Positions 39,076-48,853 of a stretch of 64,000 nt of DNA are shown piece by piece. Position numbers and translations under genes: made by a program. This DNA is from Tritrichomonas musculus (taxonomy: Eukaryota > Parabasalia > Tritrichomonadida > Tritrichomonadidae), in contig JAPFFF010000003.1 in the NCBI GenBank assembly GCA_039105265.1, positions 4,836,001-4,900,000 on the forward strand, written 5' to 3'. Under the pieces are notes generated by a model. It searched no databases. It saw nothing but the letters and a program-made list of their open reading frames with translations, and was not told the DNA's origin. How positions within the stretch are numbered: the first letter of the stretch is position 1; the number at the start of each line of letters is the position of its first letter.

Positions 39076-41493
39076 TTAACTAGAAAATTCTTTGTATTTG
39101 TTTTTAATGTTTTCTTGAAGTGTTGTTCTATCTTTTCTTCCAATTTGGTCGATCAAACCCGTTTCAACGATTGCTGTTAGTTGTGACATTGTATATTTTT
39201 TGTAATTGCTGCTAACCCATTTCATCAGATCATCTTTTGTGCTGTAGTAAGCGTTCACATAATCAATAACCCAATCTGTTCCAATCTGAACTTTCTTTCC
39301 AATAATTTCTTGAAATTCATGAGACATATTTCTAAAGTCTGAAACCATTGATGTTCTTCCTTCAGCAGTGCATTTAGAAACTGATGAAAAAGCATTCAAT
39401 GTAAGAAAAGAAGAATATGTCCAAAAGGCAAGAAGGAATTGTTCTCGATCTTTTTCATCAAAACCTTCTTCTTTCTCCATTCGACCTTTAATTATATCAT
39501 TGTCAAAAGATTTGGCTGAATTAACCCATTGCACAGAATATTGATGAGGCTCAATTTGAGCTTCATTAATTTTAAAATTGGTTTGTCGAATTTGTTGATC
39601 AAATGAGGAAAGATCAATCATATTTGGAACTATGAATTGGAAACAAAATGTTGGGAAGCTCTTCAAAAAGTTCATAACAACATCAGAATAAAATCGTCGA
39701 AGACTTCCTAATGAATTTTCTGGAAGTGCTTCTTCAAGATAGCTTCGAATTGATTCAAGATACCAACCAATGGCTGTCATATCGTTTGCTGCTGAAACTG
39801 CTTGTGTTCCCACAATCACTGGATCATCATCAACCATTGATTTTGTTGGTAAGTACATACTAGTGTCTGCCATGAAATGATGAATAATACGTGAAAGTGA
39901 AACAAGTCCATCTGTAGACAAAAGAATAACATATTGCCAAAGGAAAACAATTTTGTTGTTTTGATTCATTTCAAATGGCTTCACTGGAGAGTTCTTCAAA
40001 AATATATAAAGAACACAAAATCCATAGAATTCAACAAGTTCACGAATTCCGTGAATGGCTTCAACTGCAAGTGATGGAACTGCTTTCATCATTGATAAAT
40101 ATTGATGTAACATCTTAATTACTGAGGAGCATGAATTAGTGATCTTTGAAAGATTTATCTGGAATGCACTTTGAATATTAACTGATGTCATTCCTAATGA
40201 TACATCTGTTCCTTCTTTGACTGGGATTGATAACGTTAGAACTTGTCGCTCAAATTCTGCATCGGCTGGGATATTAACCCATGTATCTGATTCTAAGTTC
40301 TCGCGAGCTGCTTCTAGTGAATTTCGATGGAAAAGTTTGAAGTATTCTGTTGTGATTTTGTCCATTGCTAATGCTAATGCTCCTCCTGGCATATCAACAA
40401 CAGTCGCTCCAAATTGAATAAAACCATTAGTCATTTTAAGAAGGCTATCAAAACTTTCAAAATTCAATTTTTGAACTGGAGCCTTTTTCAATAATGATGT
40501 AACATCATTTTCAATAGAATCCCAAATAGTTTTAGCCATTTCTTCGATAGCTTTTCGAATTGAATCAAATTCCGTCGTTCCTCGATGCCATGCAACAATT
40601 TGCTGATGAACTGAAAGTAATGCATAACTTGACTCTATGAATTGTTGAAGATTTTCTTTGAATTTATTGACATTTGAGTAATCTGTGAGCGCTGTGATTT
40701 CATCATATTTCGCATTGGAACGCATCATAAATGCTTCTTGAAGTTTTTGAGGAACTAAGTTTAATTGGTTCAAATGATCATATGCTCGAATTAAATTATC
40801 ATATACATCTCGTTCAAAATTCGTCGTTTGTGCAACAAGGGCTGTGTCCATTTTATCAATAACTCGATTATACATGTTATGAAGAGATGAAACCAAATTT
40901 TCAACTCCTGTAAGTTTTCGAACACTAACACTAAGTTCCGCTGGTTTAAGACATAATGCAAGAGCACTTACAAAATCTCGATTCTTTAATGCTTGATTTA
41001 ATTGATCCGTTGATTTTGTGATCTTTTGAACTCGATCAAGAAGATCAAGAACAATTTTCAAGTTCTTCTGTTTTTGTATTTGACGGAAGAAGATTCGTGG
41101 GTGATCGCAGATTTCGGACTCTGCACTTTGTAAAACTTGACGAGTAATTGAGATATTTTGTGTACTTAAATTAAGTTGGTTATTTAGATCTGAAATGAGA
41201 TTCATCGCTTTTAAAACATCGTTATACTTCGCTTCTAAATTCGCCATCAAATTTTTTGAAACAATATCAACTGATTCTATAAATCCTTTTTGTAATGATT
41301 CTGCTTCACTTATGAAATTTGGATCTGAAGCATGCGGTAAAAGATCAAGAGTAACTTCAATCGCATCAGTTTCTGACTCGTATAATTGATCTGGAACAAA
41401 ACGATTCAAAACTTTGATTTGCTCTGTTGTGATTTTTGGGAAAAGTTTTTTGCGTGGAAATTCTGGCTCTTCGTTTTGATCTTTGCTACTCAT
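39076..41493 (-). CDS. Vps50/syndetin (EARP complex subunit)
   Basis: 805 residues from ATG 41493. The N-terminal third matches the Vps54_N/Vps50 tethering domain: LPHASDPNFISEAESLQKGF, then IFFRQIQKQKNLKIVLDLLD and ALKNRDFVSALALCLKPAEL. The C-terminus is diagnostic: NAFSSVSKCTAEGRTSMVSD, FRNMSHEFQEI, WVIDYVNAYYSTKDDLMKWV and YKKYTMSQLTAIV align with the Vps50 end (KCSNEGRALMQLDFQQF, AYYLTENDMERWIKEH, YSTKQLTNLV). The length is slightly below animal Vps50 (~960). With Vps51-53 it forms EARP, which tethers recycling-endosome carriers; Vps54 would replace it in GARP, but the C-terminus points to Vps50. Likely a peripheral protein of recycling endosomes. Confidence 0.92.
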   Translation of the reverse strand: MSSKDQNEEPEFPRKKLFPKITTEQIKVLNRFVPDQLYESETDAIEVTLDLLPHASDPNFISEAESLQKGFIESVDIVSKNLMANLEAKYNDVLKAMNLISDLNNQLNLSTQNISITRQVLQSAESEICDHPRIFFRQIQKQKNLKIVLDLLDRVQKITKSTDQLNQALKNRDFVSALALCLKPAELSVSVRKLTGVENLVSSLHNMYNRVIDKMDTALVAQTTNFERDVYDNLIRAYDHLNQLNLVPQKLQEAFMMRSNAKYDEITALTDYSNVNKFKENLQQFIESSYALLSVHQQIVAWHRGTTEFDSIRKAIEEMAKTIWDSIENDVTSLLKKAPVQKLNFESFDSLLKMTNGFIQFGATVVDMPGGALALAMDKITTEYFKLFHRNSLEAARENLESDTWVNIPADAEFERQVLTLSIPVKEGTDVSLGMTSVNIQSAFQINLSKITNSCSSVIKMLHQYLSMMKAVPSLAVEAIHGIRELVEFYGFCVLYIFLKNSPVKPFEMNQNNKIVFLWQYVILLSTDGLVSLSRIIHHFMADTSMYLPTKSMVDDDPVIVGTQAVSAANDMTAIGWYLESIRSYLEEALPENSLGSLRRFYSDVVMNFLKSFPTFCFQFIVPNMIDLSSFDQQIRQTNFKINEAQIEPHQYSVQWVNSAKSFDNDIIKGRMEKEEGFDEKDREQFLLAFWTYSSFLTLNAFSSVSKCTAEGRTSMVSDFRNMSHEFQEIIGKKVQIGTDWVIDYVNAYYSTKDDLMKWVSSNYKKYTMSQLTAIVETGLIDQIGRKDRTTLQENIKNKYKEFSS

Positions 41494-42470
41494 TTATTAA
41501 TCCTATTCAAAAATTTTCAAATTTGAAAATTTATAAATATTAGCCTTATATATTCACCTTGCATACCAAAAAAATTACTATAACTTTGAAAAACGTTGAA
41601 AATCAAGAAATCCCTTAATTTTGTTGAAAGTCAACAAAAAGAGCCTTTACCAATTACTAACGTTGTATAACACACTATTTACAAAGCTAGTTGTCATCCT
41701 TTTATCTTATTTTTTAGTATTTTGTATTATTATAAAAATAAAACTTCAAAAAATAAACTTTTTCTCAAAATATAAGATACTTTAATGCCATGATTATAGG
41801 ATTAACATAAGAAAACAATCATTTCAATTGAAATAAATGTGTTATAAAATTTTGTTTTTTTGAATAGACACTTTTTGATAAAATACATTGAACTTGATTC
41901 AATAAGGACTCAAATATTGAATCAATAAAGAATTGAATAAATAAAGAATTTTATAATGCTAAAAATAAAGAGTTTTAGAAAACTTTAAAAACGATACTTT
42001 ATATGTAATGCTATATATTCTTTCAGAATATAATATGACACTGTCGATGGATATGGAAGGTTCTTTATTAAGAATTTAATCTCAATGAAAAATATTATCA
42101 TTTTGATATAAATGTTCATAATATTTCTGACTTAGAAGTTTTTGTAATAAAACACTTTCCATTTAATTTTGTAATGCATTTTACAAACTGCGAATACAAA
42201 ATTTGTAATGAATATTTTTTTTTTTATAATCATCTTTCAATTCAACTAAAGCATATAAATTGCTATGATAATGATGCCTTTTATTTTAGTGTTTGTAGTA
42301 GTATATGGTAAGTTCCAAAGTTTATTTACAAAATATCAGACACTACATTTTCATAGAATTTATATTTGAATTGAATTGACTTGTTTATTTGGCCAGAATA
42401 AAAAAAAATTTTAATTTTGAGTGATACGACCAAAAAGCAATTGAATGAGGTCTGCTTGTATAAAAAAATG
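41494..42470. other. Divergent intergenic region
   Basis: Nearly 1 kb between the divergently transcribed Vps50 and KDEL-receptor genes. AT-rich, no coding remnant. GTATGC at about 41561 is not followed by any acceptor motif. Confidence 0.6.
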
Positions 42471-43115
42471 ATGTGGAATATTTTTCGCTATCTTGCAGAC
42501 TTTTCTCATTTAATATCAGTTGTTATCCTTCTTCACAAGATGCTTAAAAAACGATCATGCTCAGGAGTTTCACTTAAAACACAATTCTTATATCTTGTTG
42601 TATTTATCGCACGCTATGTAAACAGCTCTTTCTTTAGACCACCCGTATACAATATTATATTCAAGATGTTTTATATCTTTTCAGCTGCATTAATTTGTTT
42701 CTTGATGTGGAAACCTTTGAATCAAACATACGACAAAAGACATGATACTTTCCGCGCAAGTATAATTATCGTTTTCGCTATAGTTCCATCGTATTTCTCA
42801 ATGCCTTATAAAACTTGGGCATATTTCTTTTTCGCATATTCATTGTGGGTTGAATGCCTTGCAATTATTCCACAATTAATGTTAATTGGCAGAACGATGA
42901 AGTTTGATGTTTTGAATCGTGATTATGTTTTCTTTTTATCCATATATAGACTTTTTTATTTACTTAATTGGATCTATAAAATGGTTACCGAAACAGGTAC
43001 TACACCAAAAGTTGTATGGATCACAGGAATCATTCAAACACTTGTTTATAGCGATTTCATTTATGAATATTTAAAGCTTAAAGTTAGTGGAAAGAGTAAT
43101 ATCCTTCCAATCTAA
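42471..43115 (+). CDS. ERD2: ER lumen protein-retaining receptor (KDEL receptor, Erd2 family)
   Basis: Seven-span protein. Two adjacent ATGs (42468, 42471) open the frame; the second gives MWNIFRYLADFSHLISVVIL, matching the family start 'MNIFRLxGDlsHL'. Further hallmarks are KKRSCSGVSLKTQFLYLVVF (family SCaGISgKsQiLfalVf), AYSLWVECLAIIPQLMLI (family 'FSiyLEsvAIlPQLfmi') and YRLFYLLNWIYKM (family YRaLYiaNWiwR). The length of 214 matches the usual 210-220. It cycles from Golgi to ER, retrieving proteins ending in KDEL-like tails. In-frame codons continue upstream but lack an ATG. Confidence 0.96.
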   Translation: MWNIFRYLADFSHLISVVILLHKMLKKRSCSGVSLKTQFLYLVVFIARYVNSSFFRPPVYNIIFKMFYIFSAALICFLMWKPLNQTYDKRHDTFRASIIIVFAIVPSYFSMPYKTWAYFFFAYSLWVECLAIIPQLMLIGRTMKFDVLNRDYVFFLSIYRLFYLLNWIYKMVTETGTTPKVVWITGIIQTLVYSDFIYEYLKLKVSGKSNILPI

Positions 43116-43663
43116 TATACGATTTTTTTTATTTAAATTATTTTATTTATCATTATTCATATCTCATGCCTTCTTTCATTTACTAAAAAGAGAATCATGA
43201 ATTATCATTTTGAAACATCCTTTTTCATCAAAATTTATTTATTACACAAAATTTGAATGCCAGGATTGAAAAATTTATATGAATGAAATTCAATAAATCC
43301 TTCTTTTACAAATAATTCTAATAATATCAAATTTACAAATAATGCTAATAATATCAAATCTAATACTGAATATAAAATCCAAGAAATTAAATGAAAAAAG
43401 ATCATATAATATTTTTTATGAATTTTAGAAAATTATATAAAAATTCCTTCTAGATAATATTCTTCTTTGTTTTATAATTGTGTAAAATTATACAACCTGC
43501 GCTACTAATGCATTTAAAAATAAACAATTTTAGATTAACAAATATCAAACCGAGGCAGAATCTAATTTAATCAAAACACGAGCATTACAAGCAATGCATT
43601 CCAAACTTACTTTGAAAAATTTCGGTTTCTTTGCTTAAATTTGATCAAAGACATTCAATATTT
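43116..43663. other. Convergent spacer with a 27-bp duplication
   Basis: AT-rich. 43307-43333 and 43334-43360 are adjacent 27-bp copies (TACAAATAATKCTAATAATA plus ATCAAATY) with two differences. Otherwise nothing seen. Confidence 0.7.
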
Positions 43664-45463
43664 TTATTTATTTAATTCACAAATGATCTGATTTATTTTT
43701 GCCAAATATTTCTTTAAAAGATCGATCTTTTCATTGTTAAATTCTTCTTCCTCTTCTTTATTCTCTTCTTCTTCTTCTTCTTCTGGAATATCCAATTTAG
43801 ATGAAATATAATCTTTGAAATAAGAAATCACATCACCAGTTTCAATTCCCTCGTTCACATCAACAAAAACCTTCAATAAAATTTTCAAAGACATGCAATA
43901 ATCATTTTCCAAGCAATAAAATATGTCATCCTCAATATTAATCAGCATCAAATCCTCAAAATTATCAATCAAATACTGCATTACATATGTATTTTGCCTA
44001 ATCATTGACAAATGGAAAGCACTCTCATCGAAAACAGAATCAGCCCAATTCACGTTGAAATTCGGATGATTGCAGAACATTCTAACCGTCTTCATGTCAG
44101 AATAGTTGGCACACACACAATGAAAAGGTGAGAAAAACGATCGATTTAAATTGAAAATGTCTATTTCTGGTTGATTTAGCAATATTTCAACCGCTTTTGT
44201 GTTTTTGAATTCAATTGCAATTGTGAGCAGTGAAAAATTGCTGTTAAAAGGTGAATTATAATTGACGTCCATTTTTGGACTTTTGATAAATTCATTGAAA
44301 AAAAAGCAGCTCAATTCATGAAAGGAATCAATGACCAACTCATGAAAATTTCGATTGAAAAAGTCAGGATTTTTCTGAAGAAAAGGCAGAAAAACATTCT
44401 CAAAAAAGATGAAATTAGAAGAAAAGCAAATATCGCCGAAAATCTGTAAAATTTCTTCATCATGGTCAGCTCCTATTCCGCTTTTTTCATAATATTCATA
44501 ATTATATTTATTCAATACATAATCGGTCACATCACTATTCCAACTTCTAATTGAGCATCCCAAAGAGTCCTTTGGAAACTTATCTTTCATCTGAGACTCA
44601 ACGATGTGAATGACTTCATAATTTCTTTGGCATATTGAGCCAAATATGTTCTCAATTTTCAGATCAGGGTATCTCATTAACAAATATTTGAATATTTTAA
44701 CCGCATTAAATTGAATGACAAATTCAATTATCGGAATTTCACGTGGAACGAAAAGGTAGTTTTCGAGAACTGACTCACTTATTTGACAATCGATTGACAA
44801 ATTCGAACAATTGAAAATTTTTTGAAAAGTGTCAATGTCATCGGTTTTAATTGAAAGACGAAGTTTGTCAGATTCAATTTCACGATAGAAAGGGTCGTTA
44901 TAATTATTTGAATCACGCAGCCATTTGAAATATTTCTTCCTTGATTCTTTAAATTCAATAATGTGATCATCTGAATATTGAAAGGTAATTTTCGGTTTGA
45001 TTTCCTTCTCAAAAAGTTCAGACTCCCTTTCAATTATTTCTGGTAAAAAAAATGCAACTAAAGTTTCTTTATTATTGAATAAATCTGATCGTACAGCTTG
45101 AATAATGTCTTCTATTTTAATGAGACCTTCTTCATAAAACCATAATTTGAAACAAAAAAGACATCCAAAAATATTCCAAAAAAATGAGGATTCGTCTTGT
45201 AAATGCTCTTTAATTGGCTGAAGAATTTTTTCAAATAGTTTTATGACAGTTCCTTTGTTATTTTGGAGATTGTTACGAGAATAGTATGAAAATAATGAAC
45301 ATATAACCATTAAATCATCTTTTTGAGTCAAAAGATTTGACGGTATTTGATTAATTAAATCGTCAATTTCTTTATCACTAGCAATAGGATTTAATTCACA
45401 TAATAAGGCTTGAATCTGACCATATATTTTGATTTTTGTTAAATCATTAAAGATACATTCCAT
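43664..45463 (-). CDS. Trichomonad-type degenerate ankyrin-repeat protein (DUF3447-like)
   Basis: 599 residues from ATG 45463, the first ATG in frame. The N-terminal ~190 residues are helical (YGQIQALLCEL..., FFWNIFGCLFCFKLWFYEEG), as in the large trichomonad family where an N-terminal helical region precedes DUF3447/ankyrin repeats. The rest has degenerate ankyrin units: SLLTIAIEFKNTKAVEILLN, SPFHCVCANYSDMKTVRMF and SAFHLSMIRQNTYVMQYLID. The tail has a Glu-rich low-complexity run (EEEEEEENKEEEEE). The repeats are scarcely canonical, so the ankyrin call relies on the last ~150 residues. Role unknown; probably protein binding. Confidence 0.75.
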   Translation of the reverse strand: MECIFNDLTKIKIYGQIQALLCELNPIASDKEIDDLINQIPSNLLTQKDDLMVICSLFSYYSRNNLQNNKGTVIKLFEKILQPIKEHLQDESSFFWNIFGCLFCFKLWFYEEGLIKIEDIIQAVRSDLFNNKETLVAFFLPEIIERESELFEKEIKPKITFQYSDDHIIEFKESRKKYFKWLRDSNNYNDPFYREIESDKLRLSIKTDDIDTFQKIFNCSNLSIDCQISESVLENYLFVPREIPIIEFVIQFNAVKIFKYLLMRYPDLKIENIFGSICQRNYEVIHIVESQMKDKFPKDSLGCSIRSWNSDVTDYVLNKYNYEYYEKSGIGADHDEEILQIFGDICFSSNFIFFENVFLPFLQKNPDFFNRNFHELVIDSFHELSCFFFNEFIKSPKMDVNYNSPFNSNFSLLTIAIEFKNTKAVEILLNQPEIDIFNLNRSFFSPFHCVCANYSDMKTVRMFCNHPNFNVNWADSVFDESAFHLSMIRQNTYVMQYLIDNFEDLMLINIEDDIFYCLENDYCMSLKILLKVFVDVNEGIETGDVISYFKDYISSKLDIPEEEEEEENKEEEEEFNNEKIDLLKKYLAKINQIICELNK

Positions 45464-46490
45464 CTCTTGCCAACAAAAATTTTTGCATTTTCTAATTTTC
45501 AATTATAAATAATCGTTGTAGAAATATTTTGAAGATTTAATTATCTATATTAAATATGATTATATCTTATAAATTGATAAACTTTATTCAATTATGTAGA
45601 CAAAATAAAATATCCTTTTTAAAAATATTATTAATCATTCAATAAAGTTAATGATAATAAGATCGAGAATAAAGTTATAGTGATAACAAAGTTGTAATCG
45701 ATCTTACAACGAGTTTTATTTGAAATTTTATTAAAAAGTTAAACTTTTTAAGAAGTATATAATACTTTCAAAGAAGGAATACATTATTAAAGTATTTCAT
45801 CATGGAAATGAAAAGATGAAAATCAAGTTAAGTACTGCTAATACAAAAAAAATATATTGATATATTTTCATGGAAGGGTATTTTTTTTTGTGTTTTTGTG
45901 ACTTCAGTCTGAAAACAATTAGTAAAAAAAATGGCAAATCAAAAAAATCCAAAAGAAACAAAATCTGAAAAATTCTTTATATGCACCACCAAAATCAAAA
46001 TTAGATTCATGAATTCCTTTTAAGATAAAAAAAAAAATTTAACATTAATAATGTTCTTATAGATAAAGAGAATCGATTTGAGAAAAATTAAAATAATTTT
46101 TTATGATCTGTTATATTATTTTAGATATTGTTTTCTTGGCTTGAATTGGATTGCGCTTTACGAGGCACAAATGCTTGATATATATATATATATAAATCAT
46201 ATTTAACAATAAATGAATGTAAAATTTCTTCTTTTTGTTGAATAATTTTTCTTTCTTTGGATAACTATTAAATGAATTCATCACTTAAGGATACACAATT
46301 ATTTTCATAATTAGGGATGAAACTTCTTCAAACAACCATAAAATCCTTCAACTATTGAACTTTTTATTTCTCAAACAGCCATTATTATTAAAGAAAATGT
46401 TTGAGATTCATATAGAGAATTACAAAATTAAACGGCCGCAATTTATAAAGAAAAAGTTAATTAACTTTTTTTATATCCTTTTCATTTGAA
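45464..46490. other. Divergent intergenic region
   Basis: About 1 kb between divergent genes. A short (TA)n run sits near 46180-46195 and the GGCCGCA promoter-like motif lies at 46432. No gene seen. Confidence 0.6.
46432..46448 (+). promoter_or_regulatory. GGYCGYA-type promoter motif
   Basis: ACGGCCGCAATTTATAA lies 43 bases before the SART3-like ATG. A TCATTT initiator-like hexamer follows at 46482-46487, close to the ATG at 46491. Compare 36912 and 53185. Confidence 0.45.
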
Positions 46491-48506
46491 ATGAGTGAAG
46501 AAAATGAGCATGATCTTTCCATCGAATTTAATGAAAATCCAACTCCAGGAACATTTCAAAAACTAATTAAACATCTTCGAGATAATAAGAAAATTGATGT
46601 TGCGCGAGAAATTCGATTTAATTATATATCTAAATTTTCTATGAATGAAGAAATGTGGATTCAGTGGCTCGAAGATGAGTATAAACCGCAAGGTGACAAT
46701 TTAATATACAATCAGTTACTTCAAATGGCTTTGAACGATTTGCCATTATCAGCAAATCTAAGAAAATTCCAAATCGAGCGATCTTCAGAAAAAAATAAAT
46801 TGCAATTAATTGAAAAAGCAATAGAAGCTGTAGGAGATTTTGATAACTCTATATGGGATTTATATCGGAAAGAAAAACCAGACAAATTTGATGAAATTTA
46901 TGAAATGCAGCTTTCACGACCAATACCAAATTATGATAAAGTTTTTAACGAATATCAGCACCAAAAAAAAGATAAAAGTACTACGTTTCAACCCAAAGAC
47001 GATGTAAAAGAAAGGATTGATAAGCTTAAGCTTCACAGGGCCGATTTTAATACTCTTAATGGCGCAATTGAACATGTAAAAACTTCTCCTGATGTAAAAA
47101 CTTTTGAATATGCATTATCTTTATATCCATACTCCTCACAATTATGGATAGAATATTTAAATCATTTTACAACAGAATCATTAGCTGCACGAGCTGTTCG
47201 TTTTTGTCCAACATCTGGTCTACTGTGGGCAACTTATGCAAAAATATCCCATAAAGATTGTACTGCTGGCTTTCAATTTATAAAAGATCAAACAGAAGCT
47301 CAACTTCTCCTTGGTCAACTTATTGTCATTGATAAAGAAAATGCAATATCTTTAATAAAGAAGGCAATAGAAATGCCTGCATTTTCGCAGAAAGACAATT
47401 GGATTTGGCCTACATTCCTTCTTGAAGAGCAAATCAGAAAAAATTGCCAAAATAATGGTAAAAACCAATTGGATGGACAAGATCTGACTTACGAAAAGAG
47501 AAAAGCTCTCTTCGAAGCAGCAGTTGAAAGAAATTCGCAAAGTATCGATTTATGGAATAAGCTCATTTCAATTGTCTCTGAAAATAATGACGAAGATCAA
47601 ATTCGTCAAGTCTACCGAAGAGCTGCATCGAAATTAAAAATTAATCTACCTTTATTGATTCAAAATTGGATTATTTTCGAGTCAACATCCAAAGAAAGCA
47701 AAATGGACGAAGTAATTGCTCTTATTAATCAAATAGCATTTAATTCAAAAAACCCTTCAGAAACAGGCCAACCTAATGTATCAGAAAATAGCCATGATTC
47801 TAATTCAGATTCCTTGTCAAAAGATTATGAAAGAAGAACTATTTTTGTAGCAAATTTCAAAGATCAGGTTTCAGAAGAAGATTTACTTCGATTCTTTTCG
47901 CAAATTGGTGAGGTAGAATCAGTTAGGATGAAAAAGAGTCATGGAAGAACTACATTTGCTTTTGTGCAATTTCGATATCCTCAGCATGCTGATCAAGCTG
48001 TAAGAATGTTAAATGGAGCAATGTTCAATGGATCTCAAATCGAAGTTAAGCCACATCAACTTCAAAACAAACTTACTTTATTCATTCGATATTCAACCAA
48101 CGCACAACCAAGCGAACTTATAGAATTTATTAGAGAAAAAACGCAAACTACAAATTTCAAACTAAGACTTGCTAATGAAAAGAGTTCACCTGCTGATGCG
48201 AATGGACCTAATAGAGAAATCCCACCAAGAACCAAAGGTTGGGGATTTATCGATGTTACAAATGATGAAGATGCAATGAAAATAATGGCTTTAAGTGGAA
48301 AATTATTCAAAACTCAGGCCTTAAAAGTTGAAGTTGCAAACAAAAAGCAAAAAGAAGCTCATTTTGATAAGATGAATAAGCAAGATAAAAAGCATTCTAA
48401 TTATCAAAAGAAGGAACAAAATACTATTAAAAGTGCAAATAAACCAGTTCAGAAGGAAGAAGAACCAATTAATGATGAACAATTGAAAGATTTCTTTGGA
48501 TTATAA
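46491..48506 (+). CDS. SART3/Prp24-like U4/U6 snRNP recycling factor
   Basis: 671 residues. Residues ~10-420 are HAT (half-TPR) repeats: MNEEMWIQWLEDEY, SSQLWIEYLNHF and SIDLWNKLISIVSEN. RRM1 lies at about 450-522 with RNP2 RTIFVANF and RNP1 RTTFAFVQF. RRM2 lies at about 526-620 with LTLFIRY and KGWGFIDV. The C-terminus is INDEQLKDFFGL, which mirrors the short LSm-binding box at the end of Prp24 (SNDDFRKMFL) and SART3. HAT plus two RRMs plus this tail is the SART3 plan. The role is to anneal U4 to U6 and recycle tri-snRNP in the nucleus. Its presence fits an organism with working spliceosomes despite few introns. Confidence 0.88.
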   Translation: MSEENEHDLSIEFNENPTPGTFQKLIKHLRDNKKIDVAREIRFNYISKFSMNEEMWIQWLEDEYKPQGDNLIYNQLLQMALNDLPLSANLRKFQIERSSEKNKLQLIEKAIEAVGDFDNSIWDLYRKEKPDKFDEIYEMQLSRPIPNYDKVFNEYQHQKKDKSTTFQPKDDVKERIDKLKLHRADFNTLNGAIEHVKTSPDVKTFEYALSLYPYSSQLWIEYLNHFTTESLAARAVRFCPTSGLLWATYAKISHKDCTAGFQFIKDQTEAQLLLGQLIVIDKENAISLIKKAIEMPAFSQKDNWIWPTFLLEEQIRKNCQNNGKNQLDGQDLTYEKRKALFEAAVERNSQSIDLWNKLISIVSENNDEDQIRQVYRRAASKLKINLPLLIQNWIIFESTSKESKMDEVIALINQIAFNSKNPSETGQPNVSENSHDSNSDSLSKDYERRTIFVANFKDQVSEEDLLRFFSQIGEVESVRMKKSHGRTTFAFVQFRYPQHADQAVRMLNGAMFNGSQIEVKPHQLQNKLTLFIRYSTNAQPSELIEFIREKTQTTNFKLRLANEKSSPADANGPNREIPPRTKGWGFIDVTNDEDAMKIMALSGKLFKTQALKVEVANKKQKEAHFDKMNKQDKKHSNYQKKEQNTIKSANKPVQKEEEPINDEQLKDFFGL

Positions 48507-48853
48507 AATTAGATTAGAATTTTGTTTTTATATTAATAAATAACAGTTTTTATGTTAAGTACATTTCTTAAATAATACTTTTTATCAAATAATAATTTAA
48601 TTTAATTTAAAAATTCTTCTTTAGAAGATTATCATGATCTAATTAACATAAATAATTAATAATCAAAGCATTGTTTATTTTATGCTAATAATAACATAAT
48701 CTTCGGATTTAGAAGTTCTAAATGAAATTTGTTTGACCATTTAAAATTTCACTTTTGATAGGTTTATGTTTTTTTTAATTCATTAATTTGTTAAAGTTTT
48801 ACCAATTGAAATGAATTAAATATCATCGTTATTTAGCCATTTAACATTTAGAG
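48507..48853. other. Intergenic spacer
   Basis: AT-rich spacer between co-oriented genes. No feature supported. Confidence 0.6.

Noticed and set aside
42417-42470. Longer N-terminus for the KDEL receptor
   Set aside because: The extra codons start with TTG and have no ATG; the family begins at MxNIFR, matching ATG 42471.
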